From assembly GCA_964017195.1 (NCBI GenBank), contig OZ024896.1, positions 28,045,430 to 28,109,429 on the forward strand: a DNA stretch of 64,000 bases. Reading direction: 5' to 3'. Origin of the DNA: Siderastrea radians (taxonomy: Eukaryota > Cnidaria > Anthozoa > Scleractinia > Rhizangiidae). Shown one piece after another: positions 11,865 through 25,064 of the stretch. The notes beneath the pieces were generated by a model. It was not told the DNA's origin. It searched no databases and saw nothing but the letters and a program-made list of their open reading frames with translations. How positions within the stretch are numbered: the first letter of the stretch is position 1; each line of letters begins with the position of its first letter. A program made the position numbers and the translations under genes.

Positions 11865-12473
11865 ATAACCCTATGGAAATCTATCTGCTTCATGTCGTAT
11901 GCCCCCTCTGCCGACAAATGCTAGCTAGTAAATCTTTACAAACTGTTGTTAAATACCAACAGTAAATAATCTTAAAATTTTGGAATTTCCAGGAGCCATC
12001 TTTCCGGAACATTTCTGAGGTGTAATCTATGGATTCCTTTGCACTGTGGGATGCCATGTCCAAAACTTGGAAACATCCCTGTTTCACATTTCGTCACATG
12101 TTCATGCCACTTTCTGATTAAACAATTATTATAAATTGGAGGCTTTTCAGGCCCCTTTGGGCCAAAACCAAGAATTGCCCAAAAGTAGTATTTGTTCCAC
12201 CAACTGTTGATGAAATAATCAGAGTAACAGGTGTAACTGAAACCAATTACATTGATAACTTTTCATAGAGTACCTGTTAAACAATAGTGTGTTTCTGTTG
12301 GGGGACTATCAACTGATATACTGCAGTTGTCATGGAAACTTGATGTTATTTGCCCAAGAAGCAAAGCTTTGGGGGCTTAAATGCTTGTTTTAAGAACATC
12401 AAATTTCCAAGGCACAACTACCAGCCTATACATCCCGAGACAGAAAGGCTCTATTGTTTTTATTGCTCACCAC
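11865..12473. other. no gene recognised
   Basis: No coding or structural signal seen. Confidence 0.4.
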
Positions 12474-12681
12474 TTAACCCTTTAAGCCCCAATAGTGACA
12501 AGCATCTAAATTCTCCTCACAATATCACTACTTGATCAAAGAGAATAAAGGAAATGATCACCAAAGATAAGATGTTTTGATCTGTATGCAAATTCTCCTC
12601 AGTAGCACCATAAGAAATATAAGAAGAACAGTGAGGAGAAAATGCATGCCAATCTTCAAATAAAGGCAGTGAAGCCTTTAG
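12474..12681. repeat. MITE, TTAACCCTTTAAGCCC family, copy 2
   Basis: Starts TTAACCCTTTAAGCCCC and shares ordered internal blocks with copy 1 at 8404-8617. The right end is less well preserved than in copy 1. Confidence 0.6.
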
Positions 12682-13091
12682 TTCAGTGATGTCTCTTGGG
12701 GGGCAGTGTACATTTATGAGCTTGATCTTTCACTCCTTTTTATCATAAGATTAAGAGCAGTTGATTATCGTCTTTTAATATCCGGAGCTTAAAAGCGAGT
12801 CTGAGAAATAAGGATCCGACAATGTCATTACCATAGGAAAGTCTTATATCGTTAGGTATTAACCTGAGCAAATATTGATGATTTATTGCACATTTTCCTC
12901 ACAAGCAAGAATTCTAAATAATTTTGTGTTAGCGATGGATGATAGTAGCTATAAATATAATTTGAATTTAATACAAACTCGACATATGGTCCCATTCTTA
13001 CATATCACTGGCTTTTTACAGATATTGTTTACAAAATTTGCATTGACTTTGTTCCTGTCGTTGTTCACTCGGTCACACCTCGTTTCTGCCC

Positions 13092-13093
<2 letters not shown>

Positions 13094-13146
<53 letters not shown>

Positions 13147-13147
13147 C
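13094..13147. repeat. (CA)n(TA)n microsatellite
   Basis: A run of about 21 CA dinucleotides is followed by a short TA run. Confidence 0.95.
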
Positions 13148-13149
13148 AT

Positions 13150-16100
13150 CCTTTTTTGGTTACTGTAAGGCGCACTTGGCTATTAGACACATCCCAAACT
13201 TGCAACTCAAGTTTTCAAACTGAAAATATCACTAAAATACCCTGAACTGAAGAAAATTTTCTCAAGTTTATTTCAATCACAATTGAATTCACTAATAAAG
13301 CAGCTAGCCGAAAGTGAGATTGTAAATAATGGCATAAAAGTCATTTGCACATCTAACATGAGCACACAAATTTTCGGTAATTGAACAAAAGTGGAAACGT
13401 CTCACAGGTAAACAAAAGCTGAAAATGTCCTACTGCAAACACTTACATTTTAAGATAATGTTGTTTTGATTCGAGTTGCCAACGTACAGCAAGAAAACTA
13501 AAATTTACTAGGAACAGAAAAGTGCCAAGAACAACTTGCTGTGCTGGTAAGTTTCACCGTTGCATTGACTAGTGAAGGGAGTGGCAAAACTCACCCCAAA
13601 AGTCATCTCAAAAAGAATTAGACAACTCAAAATCCAGCCGCTACCTACTGTAGGATGAAAGCGTCACTGGGTGGACGGAGAAGATAGGTTTCCTTTCTCA
13701 ACAACAATCCCACAAGGTTGTCTAACAATTAAAAAGATGACGTGTTCAAGGTTTAGTGTGTGGTACTATCATGTTACTGAGCACATGCTTTCAAGCATGC
13801 ACTGTATGCAACTATGGGTTTGTTTATACATTGTTTCTCAAACAGTTCTGTCACTAAAGTTTCTCTTACAATGTTCTTGCATTTAAGGGGAATGTGTTGC
13901 CATAACTAACGGAACAAGCAGCTGAGGTTGTCGTTTCATTTCAAAGTATCTAACAACCAAGCCGCAATTTGGAACAAATTATTTGGAAATGCATCCCACT
14001 TACATAATTAAAAGAGTTTCGCTTTTCACAAGCAAGCAACTTCTTCAACAAGTTGGTATCGCCAATGAGCAGCAGTAGTTTGAATATATGAATACGAGAC
14101 CAGCAGCACTTTACTCTTCCATGAGAACAGTCTACTAGTCTGTATACACGTATTCGCTGCAATTTGAACAGTCTCGACCTGCATAACAATGAAGTAGGTA
14201 CATTGTATGTAAACCTACATGTAAGTGCGCAAATAATCCTGTTGGGGTAAAATTTTCGCACAGACCACACAATAACTGTGCATACATCCCAACTTAAACT
14301 CTGTTCAAGATTGCTCTCTATGAGAAATAGTAAGAAACTAGTCGAATGCGTAATTATGAAGGGGGATGCGCGCAATTATCTTACCTCTCGTTACGTTGGA
14401 ACTAAAATAAGCTAAAATACAGCGACATCAGGACAAGTTTTAACTTTAATACTCACATTTTGTCCTGCCTGTTTGTTTCGTTGATTGGCCACCACCAATA
14501 TCTAATCTTGTCTGCCACTTTAGCTGGTTTCCTTAAGAACATGTCTGAAAATATTGCCAAAGACAAGAACGTTTCAGTCGACGCCATGCATCAGCTGATG
14601 TTCTCACGCCATCGTCATTTCCCCAAGTTGAAGTTAAGTCAGGGCTCTGTATGCCTCAGTTCTTCGCAACGTAGATAGCACTTCCACTAAACTGAACATA
14701 TCACTAGGAAATGTGCAGGATTAAAGACGCTTGCCGCGCTCACTGCTTACGTCTTCGAAACGTTCCCTGTTTCCAAACAAAATGGCGGCCACGAGTCATT
14801 TTTCGCCCCCTCCCCAGACGCCCCTGGGCTCTAAGAAAGCCCCAAAATCACCACCCCCCCCCCCCCAAAAAAAGGCCATTCGCAGAAATAGAACCACTGG
14901 TTCTACAAAGCTGTTATTCTGTAGCTTGTCTTTAAGATAAGAAATGTTTAACTTACAGCGAAGTTTCGTGCTTAGAAAGTTCTTTGTTTACGAGATACAG
15001 TGTGAAAATCGACCCGAAAGAGAAATGCGCGCCTGGCCCGCTTATTTAGGAGATCCACAGAAAGAACGACCCCTAGAGGTGTATTGAGAGTTAGCAGTTC
15101 TAGGTGCCTTAGTTTGACTTAATTAACAGGTTGAGCCCGGAGGAGAAGAGATTGACTTCTTTTTACAGTACCGTAGTAAACCTTCCAGGTGAAGTTTCAA
15201 GGTAACAAGGTGAAAGCGATGGCGTTTCAATGAATATACCAAGCAACAACAAGTTATTGCCTGACATAGCCGAATCTATTGTTCAATTTTACGTTCCAGA
15301 ACCTCCCGAAAAAAAAAAATCATCGCTGTTGCAAGAATAGCAGTCTTTTGAAAAGGGGTTATGATTTTTACCATTTGTTCTAGCACACTGAACAGACATA
15401 AGAAGTATGCTAATCAACCCATACTGAGGGATGCAATATCGATACTGACGAATGCAAATTAATTTATATGGGCCTTTCCACTTCGGTTTGGAAAAACGTT
15501 GAAATTCGCAAGCTTCTGAAGAGAATAACTCGCCTTTGTAAGTACTACGTTAACTATGGGTAGGTCCCGCATTCCCCTGACACGGACCTCATCCCGCCAA
15601 TCCTATGTAGAAACTAAAAAAAAAATGCTTTGGACGTGAGATCATTATGCATGAGCATGACACGTTCCATCCTTCCACTCAATATTTCAAAACGTGGACA
15701 TGGAATTGTAGTTGCAATTTTCCTGAGAGAATGAAATCCCAAAACGTTATTTTAGAGTATAATATATTAACATCAAACAAAGTAGAAAGTATTTGGAGGT
15801 GAGTTTGGCTGGTTAAGAAACGTTTTTATTTTGTTTCAACTTGTTTCAAGTGATCATGACAGAAAGGTCTTCGAAAACTTTCATTTCATTGCTCGTCATT
15901 ACTATTCGTTTCTGTCGTATATCAACTTAAATAATCCCAGGGTTGGATCTGCTGACGGCTGACGCAAAGTAGAAAATTTACAATTATCCATGAAGCCGTA
16001 TACTTTGCTATTTGCCGTTGGGTGGACGGGCTTGTTTCTGTTCTGTTGCTACGAAGTTTACCCACAAAAAGGACACACGGGAGACGAACATTATGTCGAG

Positions 16101-17690
16101 ACTGTGTGTGGAATCGTGGAATACAGCCGCATGTCTTTAAGACAATAACATCACACAAAACGGTCGGTCGTTTTAAACAACCTTTGATCTCCTCACGTAA
16201 TTTTGTTGGGGCCTTTTAAAAGGACATTTGTGTAAGCTAATACAGGGTGAACTGTTCGTATTCGATGGCTAAAATATATGAATCAGAGATAATCCTTTCT
16301 TAATTCTTATTAGATTCTTCTAGATCGCGCCAGCAGTTAGCATCTCAAAAATGCTAACTGACCTTATTTCATACTTTATACAACTTGGTCCTCTCTCCGA
16401 AAATATAAGGAGAGTTTGAGAGTTTGCGGCGACTGAAAATTTACCAAAGAAAATACCAGTTTCTCGAATTTCTGGGGTGGTCCACCAATATGATCTGTTG
16501 GGTGCCCCTAAGAAACAACAAACTTCTAACCCTATATAAATTGCCCTTCCTTCCTTAGCAAATTTCAAGGCTGTCGAAACGTTTCACTGGTTAAATCCTT
16601 GGTGTAAAAATAGATTAGCTGAATTCTAACATTTGAGAGCTTACTGACCTTATGGTCCATAACACAAGGATTAACAAAACATAACGCAAAGCCTTATTTA
16701 GCGCGAGGGAGGACGATCACCTTTCACAAAAATATCAAAGGAATTATTTTTTGGTAAAATCCCTTCCCTCTGTTCAAATCAGAATTTGTTTTGTAAACTT
16801 GAATAAGCAGATTTAAAGACAGAGGGAACAAGATATTGTGTTTTGCTTTCTGCGGTTTGCTTGTAATGCTGCTCAGTTTTCGTATTGTGAAATCAACACA
16901 CAGTAAGTGAGGTGCTGGAGGTGCAGAATATTACAGACACTGTGCGTGGAACACGAAATCTTGTCACTTTCCAACACAGAGTAAAGACTAAACCTCTAAC
17001 CGAATTAGCTTTCGTTCCATTCCTTGGGCTATTTGCACCATTGTTGCGAAATTACCTTTGAAAATGTTCCTCGATGAGTCGTCAAGTTACCATATTTCAC
17101 CAAAAACGTTTATTGTTCGACTTAATGGTGTGTCAATCAAAAACAGTAATAGGTTTGTTCATTGATGCTTTAAAGAAGGATTCTGCTCTGAACTAAATGC
17201 TTATACTTATTCTGCTTTCGTTGATATAGCTATACGTCTCTTAGTGTAAGATTTTGACATTCGATTTGCTGACGAAAAGAAATTATGACTCATAATAATT
17301 GAAGTGATTGTTATGGGAAAACTGACTTAGCCCACCAATTCATTATCGGTGTTGATCATTATCTGTTTCTTGGCCAGGCTTGTGAAGAAGTCGAAAGCTT
17401 TACATTAAAAAATTGAAAGGCACGGTAAACGCTTTGAGTATTTTATTTTTCTAAGGCTGAAAAGTTATGGCGTACGCAAATTTAAGAGAATTGTAACTAT
17501 GGGAAACGTGATTGTTGTCCTTTGATGAAAATAAGTCATGGTAGCATAATGGGCAACAGTAACTCTGGCCTGCATAGCCAGCGTTTCCGCGGGCTTTTCC
17601 GCCTGTTCGAGGCATTTTCGTTTTTGAAGCGCGCGAAAATTGGTATGAGCTTAAAAAATGGAAGGAGCGGGGAGGGGGATAGCCTGAGAA
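13150..17690. other. 4.5 kb without a recognised gene
   Basis: Short open frames of up to 141 codons occur on both strands, but none shows a domain, signal peptide or consistent splice context. A C-run and A-run lie together at about 14853-14874. The sequence may be intron of the TSP1 gene that starts to be visible at 24228, or intergenic. Confidence 0.35.
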
Positions 17691-17694
17691 AACA

Positions 17695-17963
17695 GCCGAC
17701 GTTTCGCGAGGTCGCCACTTGAGCCCTCGTAAAACGACGTCTGAGTAACGAGCGCAGAAATTCCATACTGATGACGCGTCACTACCCAGATCTAGGTAGT
17801 GCTTCTGATTGGTTGAAGCGCGAGGGAATTTCGTTTCAGCCAATCAGAAGCACTACCTAGATCTGGGTAGTGACGCGTCATCAGTATGGAATTTCTACGC
17901 TCGTTACTCAGACGTCGTTTTGCGAGGTGTCAAGTACTAGTGGCGACCTCGCGAAACGTCGGC
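17695..17963. repeat. 269-bp palindromic element
   Basis: Arms of about 125 bp: the left begins GCCGACGTTTCGCGAGGTCG and the right ends CGACCTCGCGAAACGTCGGC. The arms agree almost fully; the main difference is about 10 extra bases in the right arm. The centre is itself a small palindrome with ATTGGTTGAA and TTCAGCCAAT. Open frames on both strands are by-products. No clear target duplication, because both flanks are G-rich and similar. Confidence 0.85.
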
Positions 17964-18423
17964 TAGGAGGGGGAGGGGAGGCTAGTTTCTATGTGGAAAT
18001 GTTCCTTCTGGTGATAAATACGGATGAACCTGAAAATGAGCGCCGGTTTACAAAGCTGAGATTCAGCTGGTAGCATTTAAGGATCATTTCTGTACGGAAG
18101 AATGAAATACATGGTCCGCAAAATTTCACAGTCGCCCTCGAATCCCTCAAAGCTCCGTTCTTCAGCCAACTTTGCGTTTTGTGGAAAATCGATTAGCCGC
18201 GGGCATTTTCCTACGCTGCCTGAATTTGAATATTGTCTGTCTTGTTTGTGGCAAAATGCAGAGTTCGAATTATGCCAGAAAGGGCGCTAGACTTGCCCAC
18301 AAGTCGAGCTCTGAGTGCTTTTTTTTTTGGAAGCGCGATTTCGGTAGCGTGAAACCCTACCACCGGAACCGGAAATGAGAAGCGAAGGACGTTTGAGAAA
18401 GTCTAAAAGGGCGCCTGCCAATT

Positions 18424-18623
18424 AACAATTGGTTTATGCTTTAGCGTGCGTACATTCAGTTATGGATGCACGCGTGAAGTTTGGAGAGCACGAGAGAAGC
18501 GTAAGATTTGCTCGAGGGGCAGCCGAGAGCCGCAACTCTAGCTTCTTGAGTGCTCTTCAAACTTCCCAAGTGCATCCATAACTCAATCAATGTACGCACA
18601 GCAGAAAGCATGAACCAATTGTT
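18424..18623. repeat. 200-bp palindromic element
   Basis: The left arm starts AACAATTGGTTTATGC and the right arm ends GCATGAACCAATTGTT. Inner blocks GTTATGGATGCAC / GTGCATCCATAAC and GAAGTTTGGAGAGCAC / GTGCTCTTCAAACTTC also pair. Non-coding foldback MITE. Confidence 0.85.
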
Positions 18624-19107
18624 TTATAACACAGCCAGTGAAAATTTGTAATAAGAATCGTAAATTACTCAGTTGGTTCAAACCTGTCACCGTCGCTGGT
18701 ATTTTAATACCGCAATTTACTTCAGTCGGTTCGGAAAATTCAGCTGCTTTTCGAAACTGAATTCAAAACACAAGTTCGACCAGTTCACGGAATTCAACGT
18801 TGTAAACAAGAAGACAAACACGGGTGTTGGCAGGAGCAACTTTTATTTCTGATTGAATACAAAATTGTCTTATCTAGATGAGTGAGAAACATGCTTTTTA
18901 ATTGGTCAATTTACAACACGCTGCACTTTAATGTGTGAGAATGTTCAGCGCATAGCAAAATCGAAGGTCAAAACCGTTTAAATGTTTCAATGGCACAAAA
19001 TTAATTCCTGTTCAGTATATCAATCATGAAGAAAATGTTTTGAAAATGTTTCACAGTAAAATATAGTAATCAAACATTGGAAAATCAAGTCAAAGTTCGA
19101 CCTATCT

Positions 19108-19678
19108 TCAGTGGCTGGAATTTGAACTCAGAGTGAGGTGTACACTTTCAACGGTGCAGTTGTTGATTAGGGAACCGACAAAGTTGCTGGTGGTTTTCTT
19201 CCCTGCTTCTAACACCAAGTTGTTTTCTTGAACCTGTGCATCTATGCGGTTGATGGCCGTGGCGGCTGTCGGAGCGGTGTTGGAGCTGTCATCTGAGAAA
19301 CTTCATGATAGTACGACGCTGCAGGTGCCGAGTTGTGATGTCGAAGGCCGTGTGTTGTAGTGGGTCAAACTCTGATCAGTGCAATGGTCGGATATTGCCA
19401 TTATATGGCGGTTTGGGACCCCAGCTTTGGACAATAAAGTGATTGTTGTTGCCCTTACGCTGCGATTAGCAGAAATCTTTGACAGTTTTGCAGCTTCGCT
19501 GATGCTCTTCATCATGACATCCAGCTTGTTTACGCCAATCGGTCAGTCCTCGTACCAAACTTTAACTTGATAATTCCACTTCTTTCTTGGATACCGGAAA
19601 AAAGAATCGCATTCAGGGTTTAGTTTCGACAGGAAAAACTTCACGGCTCTGAATCTGTCGTTCGGACTGCCGCAGAAG
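19108..19678 (-). pseudogene. dead Crypton-type tyrosine recombinase copy
   Basis: The minus-strand translation parallels the C-terminal half of the intact recombinase at 42593-44272: FFLSKLNPECDSFF, then VKVWYED, PIGVNKLDVMMKSISEAA, SVRATTITLLSKAG and IMAIS, ending with NNCTVESVHLTL (NSCTIGNVHITF in the intact copy). It has in-frame stops where the intact copy has R (after VKVWYED) and just before SFSDDSS (about 19303). The catalytic His of H-x-x-R is replaced by Arg (NRSVRAT), and the SGH motif reads SDH. The final Tyr is kept. The N-terminal half is not found upstream. It is an older relative in the same orientation, not a recent duplicate. Confidence 0.8.
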
Positions 19679-19689
19679 CCATGGTTGCG

Positions 19690-21955
19690 AACAGAAAAAA
19701 CCAGAAGGTACTAGCTCTGCTATATTTGGCTTCGGGAGCGCCGACCGAGTTTGCAGCAGAACCGACAAAATTTCCTAACTTGAACTTTTTGCCTTCCACC
19801 AAAAAGACAACTGAGTATTCTTTTGAACTTTTTCTTTCCATTTATAGATAGTTGATATTTTTTCACAAGTTCTAAACTTCACTTCTGTCGAACTGAATCG
19901 TTCTGCTAAACAAGCTAAGCTTTTAAAAAACCGCTCTTTTTCAAAAGCGACGGTGGTCCTGGGACTTCCCGCCAAGAAAAACGCCGGTTGTCCAAAAGCA
20001 CCACTCGATTTCCCACTGGTAATGGTAACAAAACTAATATATAAATATAATATTTTTCCAGTGTTAAAGAATTCATCGATGAGTTCTATGGGACGTTGGT
20101 GGATTTTGACGGCTACTATTATCGGCCTGTCTTTAGGTAAAGAAGAATAGCTCCTAGACGCTAACCTTGGCTTCTGATTCCCGACTGGAGACAATGGTTG
20201 TTTACCATTTACAAAAACTTTCTGGAAATTCCAGTTGGAAAGTAAATGGTACACGACTTTTCGGGTCGTTCCAGTGGAAAATTTCCGGGAGCAACGGAAC
20301 GTCTGAAAAGGTAGTCCTGTTTTTCCAGACGGAATGTTCCAAAAGGAAATTCGTGTTCCATTTGTTCAAACCTAATCTTAATCAGTTGCAGGCTCTCGCA
20401 GCCATTTTCTGTCCCAAAAATTAGAGAGCTTTAAGCAACCACGACGGCAACGGGAAGGAAAATGTCACTTTTAAAATGACTTCACAATCTTTTAAACTTC
20501 TTGGCGATTTCTCCGACACGCTTTGCCTATGTAGTCGGATTATCCAGGAGCTGAATTTGTAAGGACGACGTTTCAATAGAAAATTCATTAGAATAGCTAT
20601 GTGTCCCCAGTTAGCGCCCTGTCTTTACAGGGTGCTAGATCACTTGACCCGTAAAGAAAGTTATTATTATTATGTTGTTATTATTATCAAAAAAAAAAAA
20701 ACGAAAATTCAGCGTCGTGTGTTTGCGTTCTACATCAAACTTTGAATTTTGTCATTTCACGTTGTAGTTGTGCACAGAACGGCAAAGAAATGTACCAAGA
20801 ACAACGCACGTGCAGAGTCGTTGTTTTGTAAACTAAAGCTTTTGTTTTGCGACCTTCTCGTTAGTCGTCGCCGTCATGCAAACTTATTCTTAAATGGGAG
20901 GGATTTCTGCAAATGGTTAGCGCCAGTCCCTAATGCAATTTCCCTAAACGGAAAATTGCTTGCCCATGTAAAAGGTAAACAACCAATATTCCGGTTTGCT
21001 TTCTCCGAAAATTTCAATATTAACCTACTGATTAAGTTAAATATTAATTAATTTATTCATTTGTTTATTTATTACATATTTAATTCTTTTCAATCTTTTC
21101 TTAAGTGGTCTCTTTGGTTCACGCGCAGAACGTTTTTTTTGTAGTGAACTTAAATCAATCCTTCGTTTTTCGCCTTTTTCTATCTCTTGCGTGACGTAAA
21201 TTGTCTGCGCTGAAAAGCGACCATACACTAACAGACTAATACTCTTAATCTTTTTCAGAAACTTGCCAAGGACAAGGTAAATTTGACCATGAAAACGGTC
21301 ATAATTTTTCCTGAACAGTGTTTCTTTTTTATCTTGTGGTTGCTATAGCAATAACGAGATATTATGGTGGAGTTGAGCACGATCCTGGGCACATTCCTTT
21401 GGTTATTTTCGTGAGCTCTTTCGTAGATTCAGTATTCCCACGAGAGGAACTTGGCTGTATTATCGGGCTATGTCGGAGATCTTTTCCTTATTTTTAGGCG
21501 CTGATGTATCAGATAAATAGGGCTGTCTGGGGTTCCTGCTCTGTAGAATGATAACTTGTGTCGTTTATCAGTGACGTCATGCTCAGTAATTTTCAATATG
21601 TTCTGTAAGATTTAATAGAAATAACATTAGAACATAACGAACAGCGATGACACTAATCCAGTCACAAGTGAGGCCGTTACAGACGAACCCGGCTGCGTCC
21701 TATCAGTAAGAAAGCTTCAGTGCCAGTTTAAAATATATGTTTGTTTGTTTAAAATGTAATAGTGTCCGTCCGCTATGTCGTACGATCCTTTGTTGTATGT
21801 AGTTAGTTTCTTTTTTTGTATTATTGTCATTCTTAACATTTCATACTCTTTTTATTTTATCCGGGCCCGCTGTAATTGGCCTCAGCTGTTGCGGTGTCCC
21901 TGCCAACCCCTTCTTTAGTTAAGTTACGTTGTATGTTTTGTTTTCTTTGGCGAAG
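19690..21955. other. no gene recognised; one imperfect inverted-repeat patch
   Basis: Around 20187-20360 GGAA/TTCC-rich blocks partly pair with each other (GGAACGTCTGAAAA with TTTTTCCAGACGGAA), suggesting a decayed MITE. Short A- and AT-runs occur near 20665-20700. No coding domain seen. Confidence 0.35.
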
Positions 21956-22008
21956 CTGATAAAATAAAATAAAATAAAATAAAATAAAATAAAATAAAAT
22001 AAAATAAG
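21956..22008. repeat. (AAAAT)n microsatellite
   Basis: About ten perfect AAAAT pentamers directly abut the LINE remnant that follows, so the array may have grown from its A-rich end. Confidence 0.95.
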
Positions 22009-22640
22009 AAAACAGTAGACTGTGTTTAACTGTGTTGTCAAAGGCCTTACTAAACTCCATTGCAAACAACCTCACAGCACCACATTCCCCATGATCCAGA
22101 ACCTTTAGAATCTGATGCTGCTTTGTAAGTAAGGCGTCCGTGCAGCTGCTGCCTTCCCTGTTAGCAAACTGCGTGGGGCTTAAGCTGCAGTCCGGCAATG
22201 TTCTTAACACAGGACCTATAAATGACTTTTTCAAAAGCTCTTGCAAATACAGGAGTTATATTTATTCCTCTAAAGCAGGAGCCCATTACGGGCTCCTGTC
22301 TAAAGATGCCATTTTCTTTGGGAATCTCGACCTTGGGGAAAGGGTTTATATTAGCAATCTTCCACGAACTCGGCCACGTGTACGTTTCCAGGGCCAGGTT
22401 CTAAATTTTAGTTACTACCGGAGTGACGATTTCGGCAGGATCCTTTCATGCCCAAAACGGAATCTGATCCGGAGAAATGGCAGTTTTCTTAATACTCAAG
22501 AGTGATTTCCGCACCTGCATTTCACTCACACAGGGTACTTCTACATCAGCTGGAATGAGTATAGGCTCTGGTTGAAAATAGTCATCGTCCGTGCATATTT
22601 GGCCAAGGAAATCATTCAGATCCATAAGTTCCTTTCCACT
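22009..22640 (-). pseudogene. LINE reverse-transcriptase remnant
   Basis: Reading the minus strand from about 22640 down, the order is that of a non-LTR polymerase: VRKSLLSIKKTAISPDQIPF (the IK..KA.GPD..P motif), then [20 protein letters not shown] (W..A.I.PL.K), then [15 protein letters not shown], then [19 protein letters not shown] (Q.A.R.G.ST.DAL), then [18 protein letters not shown] (normally DFSKAFD, here EFSKAFD). Several frameshifts and stops separate the blocks. The rest of the polymerase is lost, replaced by the AAAAT array. Confidence 0.75.
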
Positions 22641-22644
22641 GAGT

Positions 22645-24227
22645 GTACAACGAGAACAGTTGATTTCCGGTTTTTATTATTTAATATTCTTGCACGGTCG
22701 TACGGTGCAATGTTTGACTTTGCTGACGTGTATGACTAAAAATCATCTTTTGCGTCTTCTGTGCATTGGAGATTGTTATCCAATAGGTACATAGAAAGGA
22801 TTGTATAAGCAAGCGAAGACAGGAAACACTTGTGGAATAATTTGTACTTTTAAGAGGAGACGAAAAGAGACGTTTTGGTATTTTATTTTGATGTAATACG
22901 AAGACACTTGTTAGGTGTGCCAATCGAAGATTATCCACAGAATGGTAACCCTTAAGGAATTTGGAATGCTAAACGCAGGGTCCCTGTTGTCAGGAAAAGT
23001 GAAGTATACGCAAGAGAGTCACCTAAGAGTGCTCAACGTAGACTTACTAGCCCAGAATATGGCCTAGTGAAAGCACAAATTTAAAAACAATATTACTTAT
23101 ATTTTAGTTTTTGATTGGGCGATTTGATACTGAAATAATTAAAGGATTATTATAGGTACGTTTAGCTGGTCTGGGCTGACAATGTTATTATTCAAGCAGT
23201 GTCAGATTCTTTAAGTTTATCAATTCGTATGGTAGAACCGAATGAAATCTACGCTCCATTGACACTATAGAGCCTGTTATTTCACAAAAAGACCCTATTG
23301 TTATTTACTTCGGCCATATAAACGAAATTCGTTACGTAACTTCCATGCTTCTTGAAAATGTAGGCCAAAATAACAGGTTTAAATTTGAGAGTGAATGGTA
23401 AAGAAAAACATGCTTTCAGTCATCAGCGCAACAACAAACCAACAAGGATACAAGTTAATGAAAACAAGACTGAAAACAGATTTATATGAGAATAATTAGT
23501 GAGAAGAGACGAGAAGAAAAGAGAAAGCAAGTTACAGAATTAGTTCGAACTTCATTGTTGATTAACGAAGAGAAAAGACATTGATGAAGTACAACTCTCG
23601 TTGCAGATAACATTCTAAGACATGTTTTTGGAACTTGAACGCTATTTTAGTCGAGAAAAATTTTAAAACTGGCCGAAATGCGGTTGAAAGGCCTTGAGAC
23701 AGTCAAGAAACAACACATGAACCATATTAGATCTAGTATGCAAACTTTATTGGCTTTTTCTTGTCTTTTCGTTTCTTGACTAAGGTAACGATCAACTTCC
23801 AAACAAATCTTAATATATTTTTTCACTAAAGTGGTCTGCCTCGTGAGCCTTTGGAGTAACCACGAGATTTCGTCGGTGGGACATTAATTACAGTTCATTA
23901 ACTGTTTACTCTGTCAAAGCCAACAAATCATCACTCTCTTGTTTGTTACAATGTGCGTAATGAGGTAGGGTACTGTACTGAGTGCTAAATGTGTAAACCG
24001 AAAATCGAAAATCTTACTTAAAAATCACGCAGGGCATCGACTCATCCCCCCCCCCCCCCTTCCCCATATTTTCGGGAAAACTGTTTCTCTCGCGGGACCA
24101 ATTGTTGAAGTGAATTGAATCTCTCAATTGTCCACTTTCTCCTATTTTCTCTTTGAAAAAAAAAAGTTATGAGATTAATGTACAGCGTTTTAAACACACA
24201 CTAAAGGACTTTTTTTCCCGTTTATAG
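22645..24227. other. no gene recognised
   Basis: AT-rich sequence, probably intron of the TSP1 gene that follows; a C-run lies at 24047-24060. Confidence 0.35.
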
Positions 24228-24392
24228 TTAATGGAGGTTTCACTAATTGGGGTCCTTGGACTCCGTGCAGACCCCCCTGTGACATTGGATATCAATGGCG
24301 ATATCGTGAATGCACAAACCCCCCTCCATCCAAGTTAGACTGCGTGGGGTCTCGGTATGAGCAACGGTATTGCAACGCACACCCATGCCAAG
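24228..24392 (+). CDS. TSP1-repeat gene, exon encoding TSP1 module A
   Basis: Bounded by TTTATAG acceptor and AG|GTAATG donor, 165 nt, phase 1 at both ends. It encodes one thrombospondin type-1 module: FTNWGPWTPC, CDIGYQWRYREC and a closing YCNAHPC. The WxxW ladder and six cysteines are present. The usual CG after the second cysteine is CD here, and CRPPC is proline-rich. Such modules bind glycans or matrix proteins in extracellular or membrane proteins. Symmetric phase-1 exons allow module duplication, and the next two TSP1 exons have the same phase. The start of the gene is not visible. This is a gene inferred from exon structure, not from transcripts. Confidence 0.85.
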
Positions 24393-25064
24393 GTAATGCG
24401 GTCATGCTATTGACAAACACAAAATTGTCAGGAGCACTCAACGGATCTGCAGCTGGCTTTATGTGCTAACCGGAGGAATTTGTAATAAGTAGCAATTTAC
24501 TTTAATGTAGCCTGTCTCGTGGGAAATCATCCCAGTAACTAAAACAAAACATTTTCACCAATGCAATTTGTTATTTGAGTGCCCCTACAATGTTGAATGC
24601 CTGTTATATATTGGGTCGTGACTGAAAGAAGACCCTCTCACGTATTTGGACAAATGAAGTATGCGTTAAGAGTTCTGGTAAGTTGAAGTTTGGAAAGAAC
24701 GTATATGTTTTCTTTGGTTTAGCATTAAGCAGAAAATATGTGAAAAAAAAAAATCTCCTGCGATGTACTAACGCCAGTCAGAGCCAACCTATGTTCAACC
24801 AATCAAGAGCAAAATCAAAACCAAACGCGACTTCACTCGTTTCAACATTAAAATTATCTAGTTGTACATGTAGCAGCCAAGACTTAGCGACTTTAAGGAA
24901 GCACTTCGACATTGCCAACGAAAATGCAGTCGGAGATGATCAATTCACCTCTTTTAATCGACTTGGTCATTATTTCAAATGGTTTAATTGTGCCAAATGT
25001 TGGTGACTTTATTTAGAGATGAATTCGTTGAGCTGGCGTTAAAGTTAAAGTAGTTTATTTTGTT
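24393..25064. other. intron of the TSP1 gene, nothing else recognised
   Basis: An open frame at 24683-25006 shows no domain and is probably chance. Confidence 0.4.

Noticed and set aside
17451..17843. 130-codon minus-strand frame
   Set aside because: It mostly lies in the palindrome at 17695-17963 and has no domain.
19775..20254. 159-codon minus-strand frame
   Set aside because: No domain, signal or splice context; it lies just upstream of the dead recombinase but does not continue its similarity.
21857..22246. 129-codon frame as a host gene
   Set aside because: Its middle matches a LINE polymerase ([16 protein letters not shown]) and its end is the translated AAAAT array.
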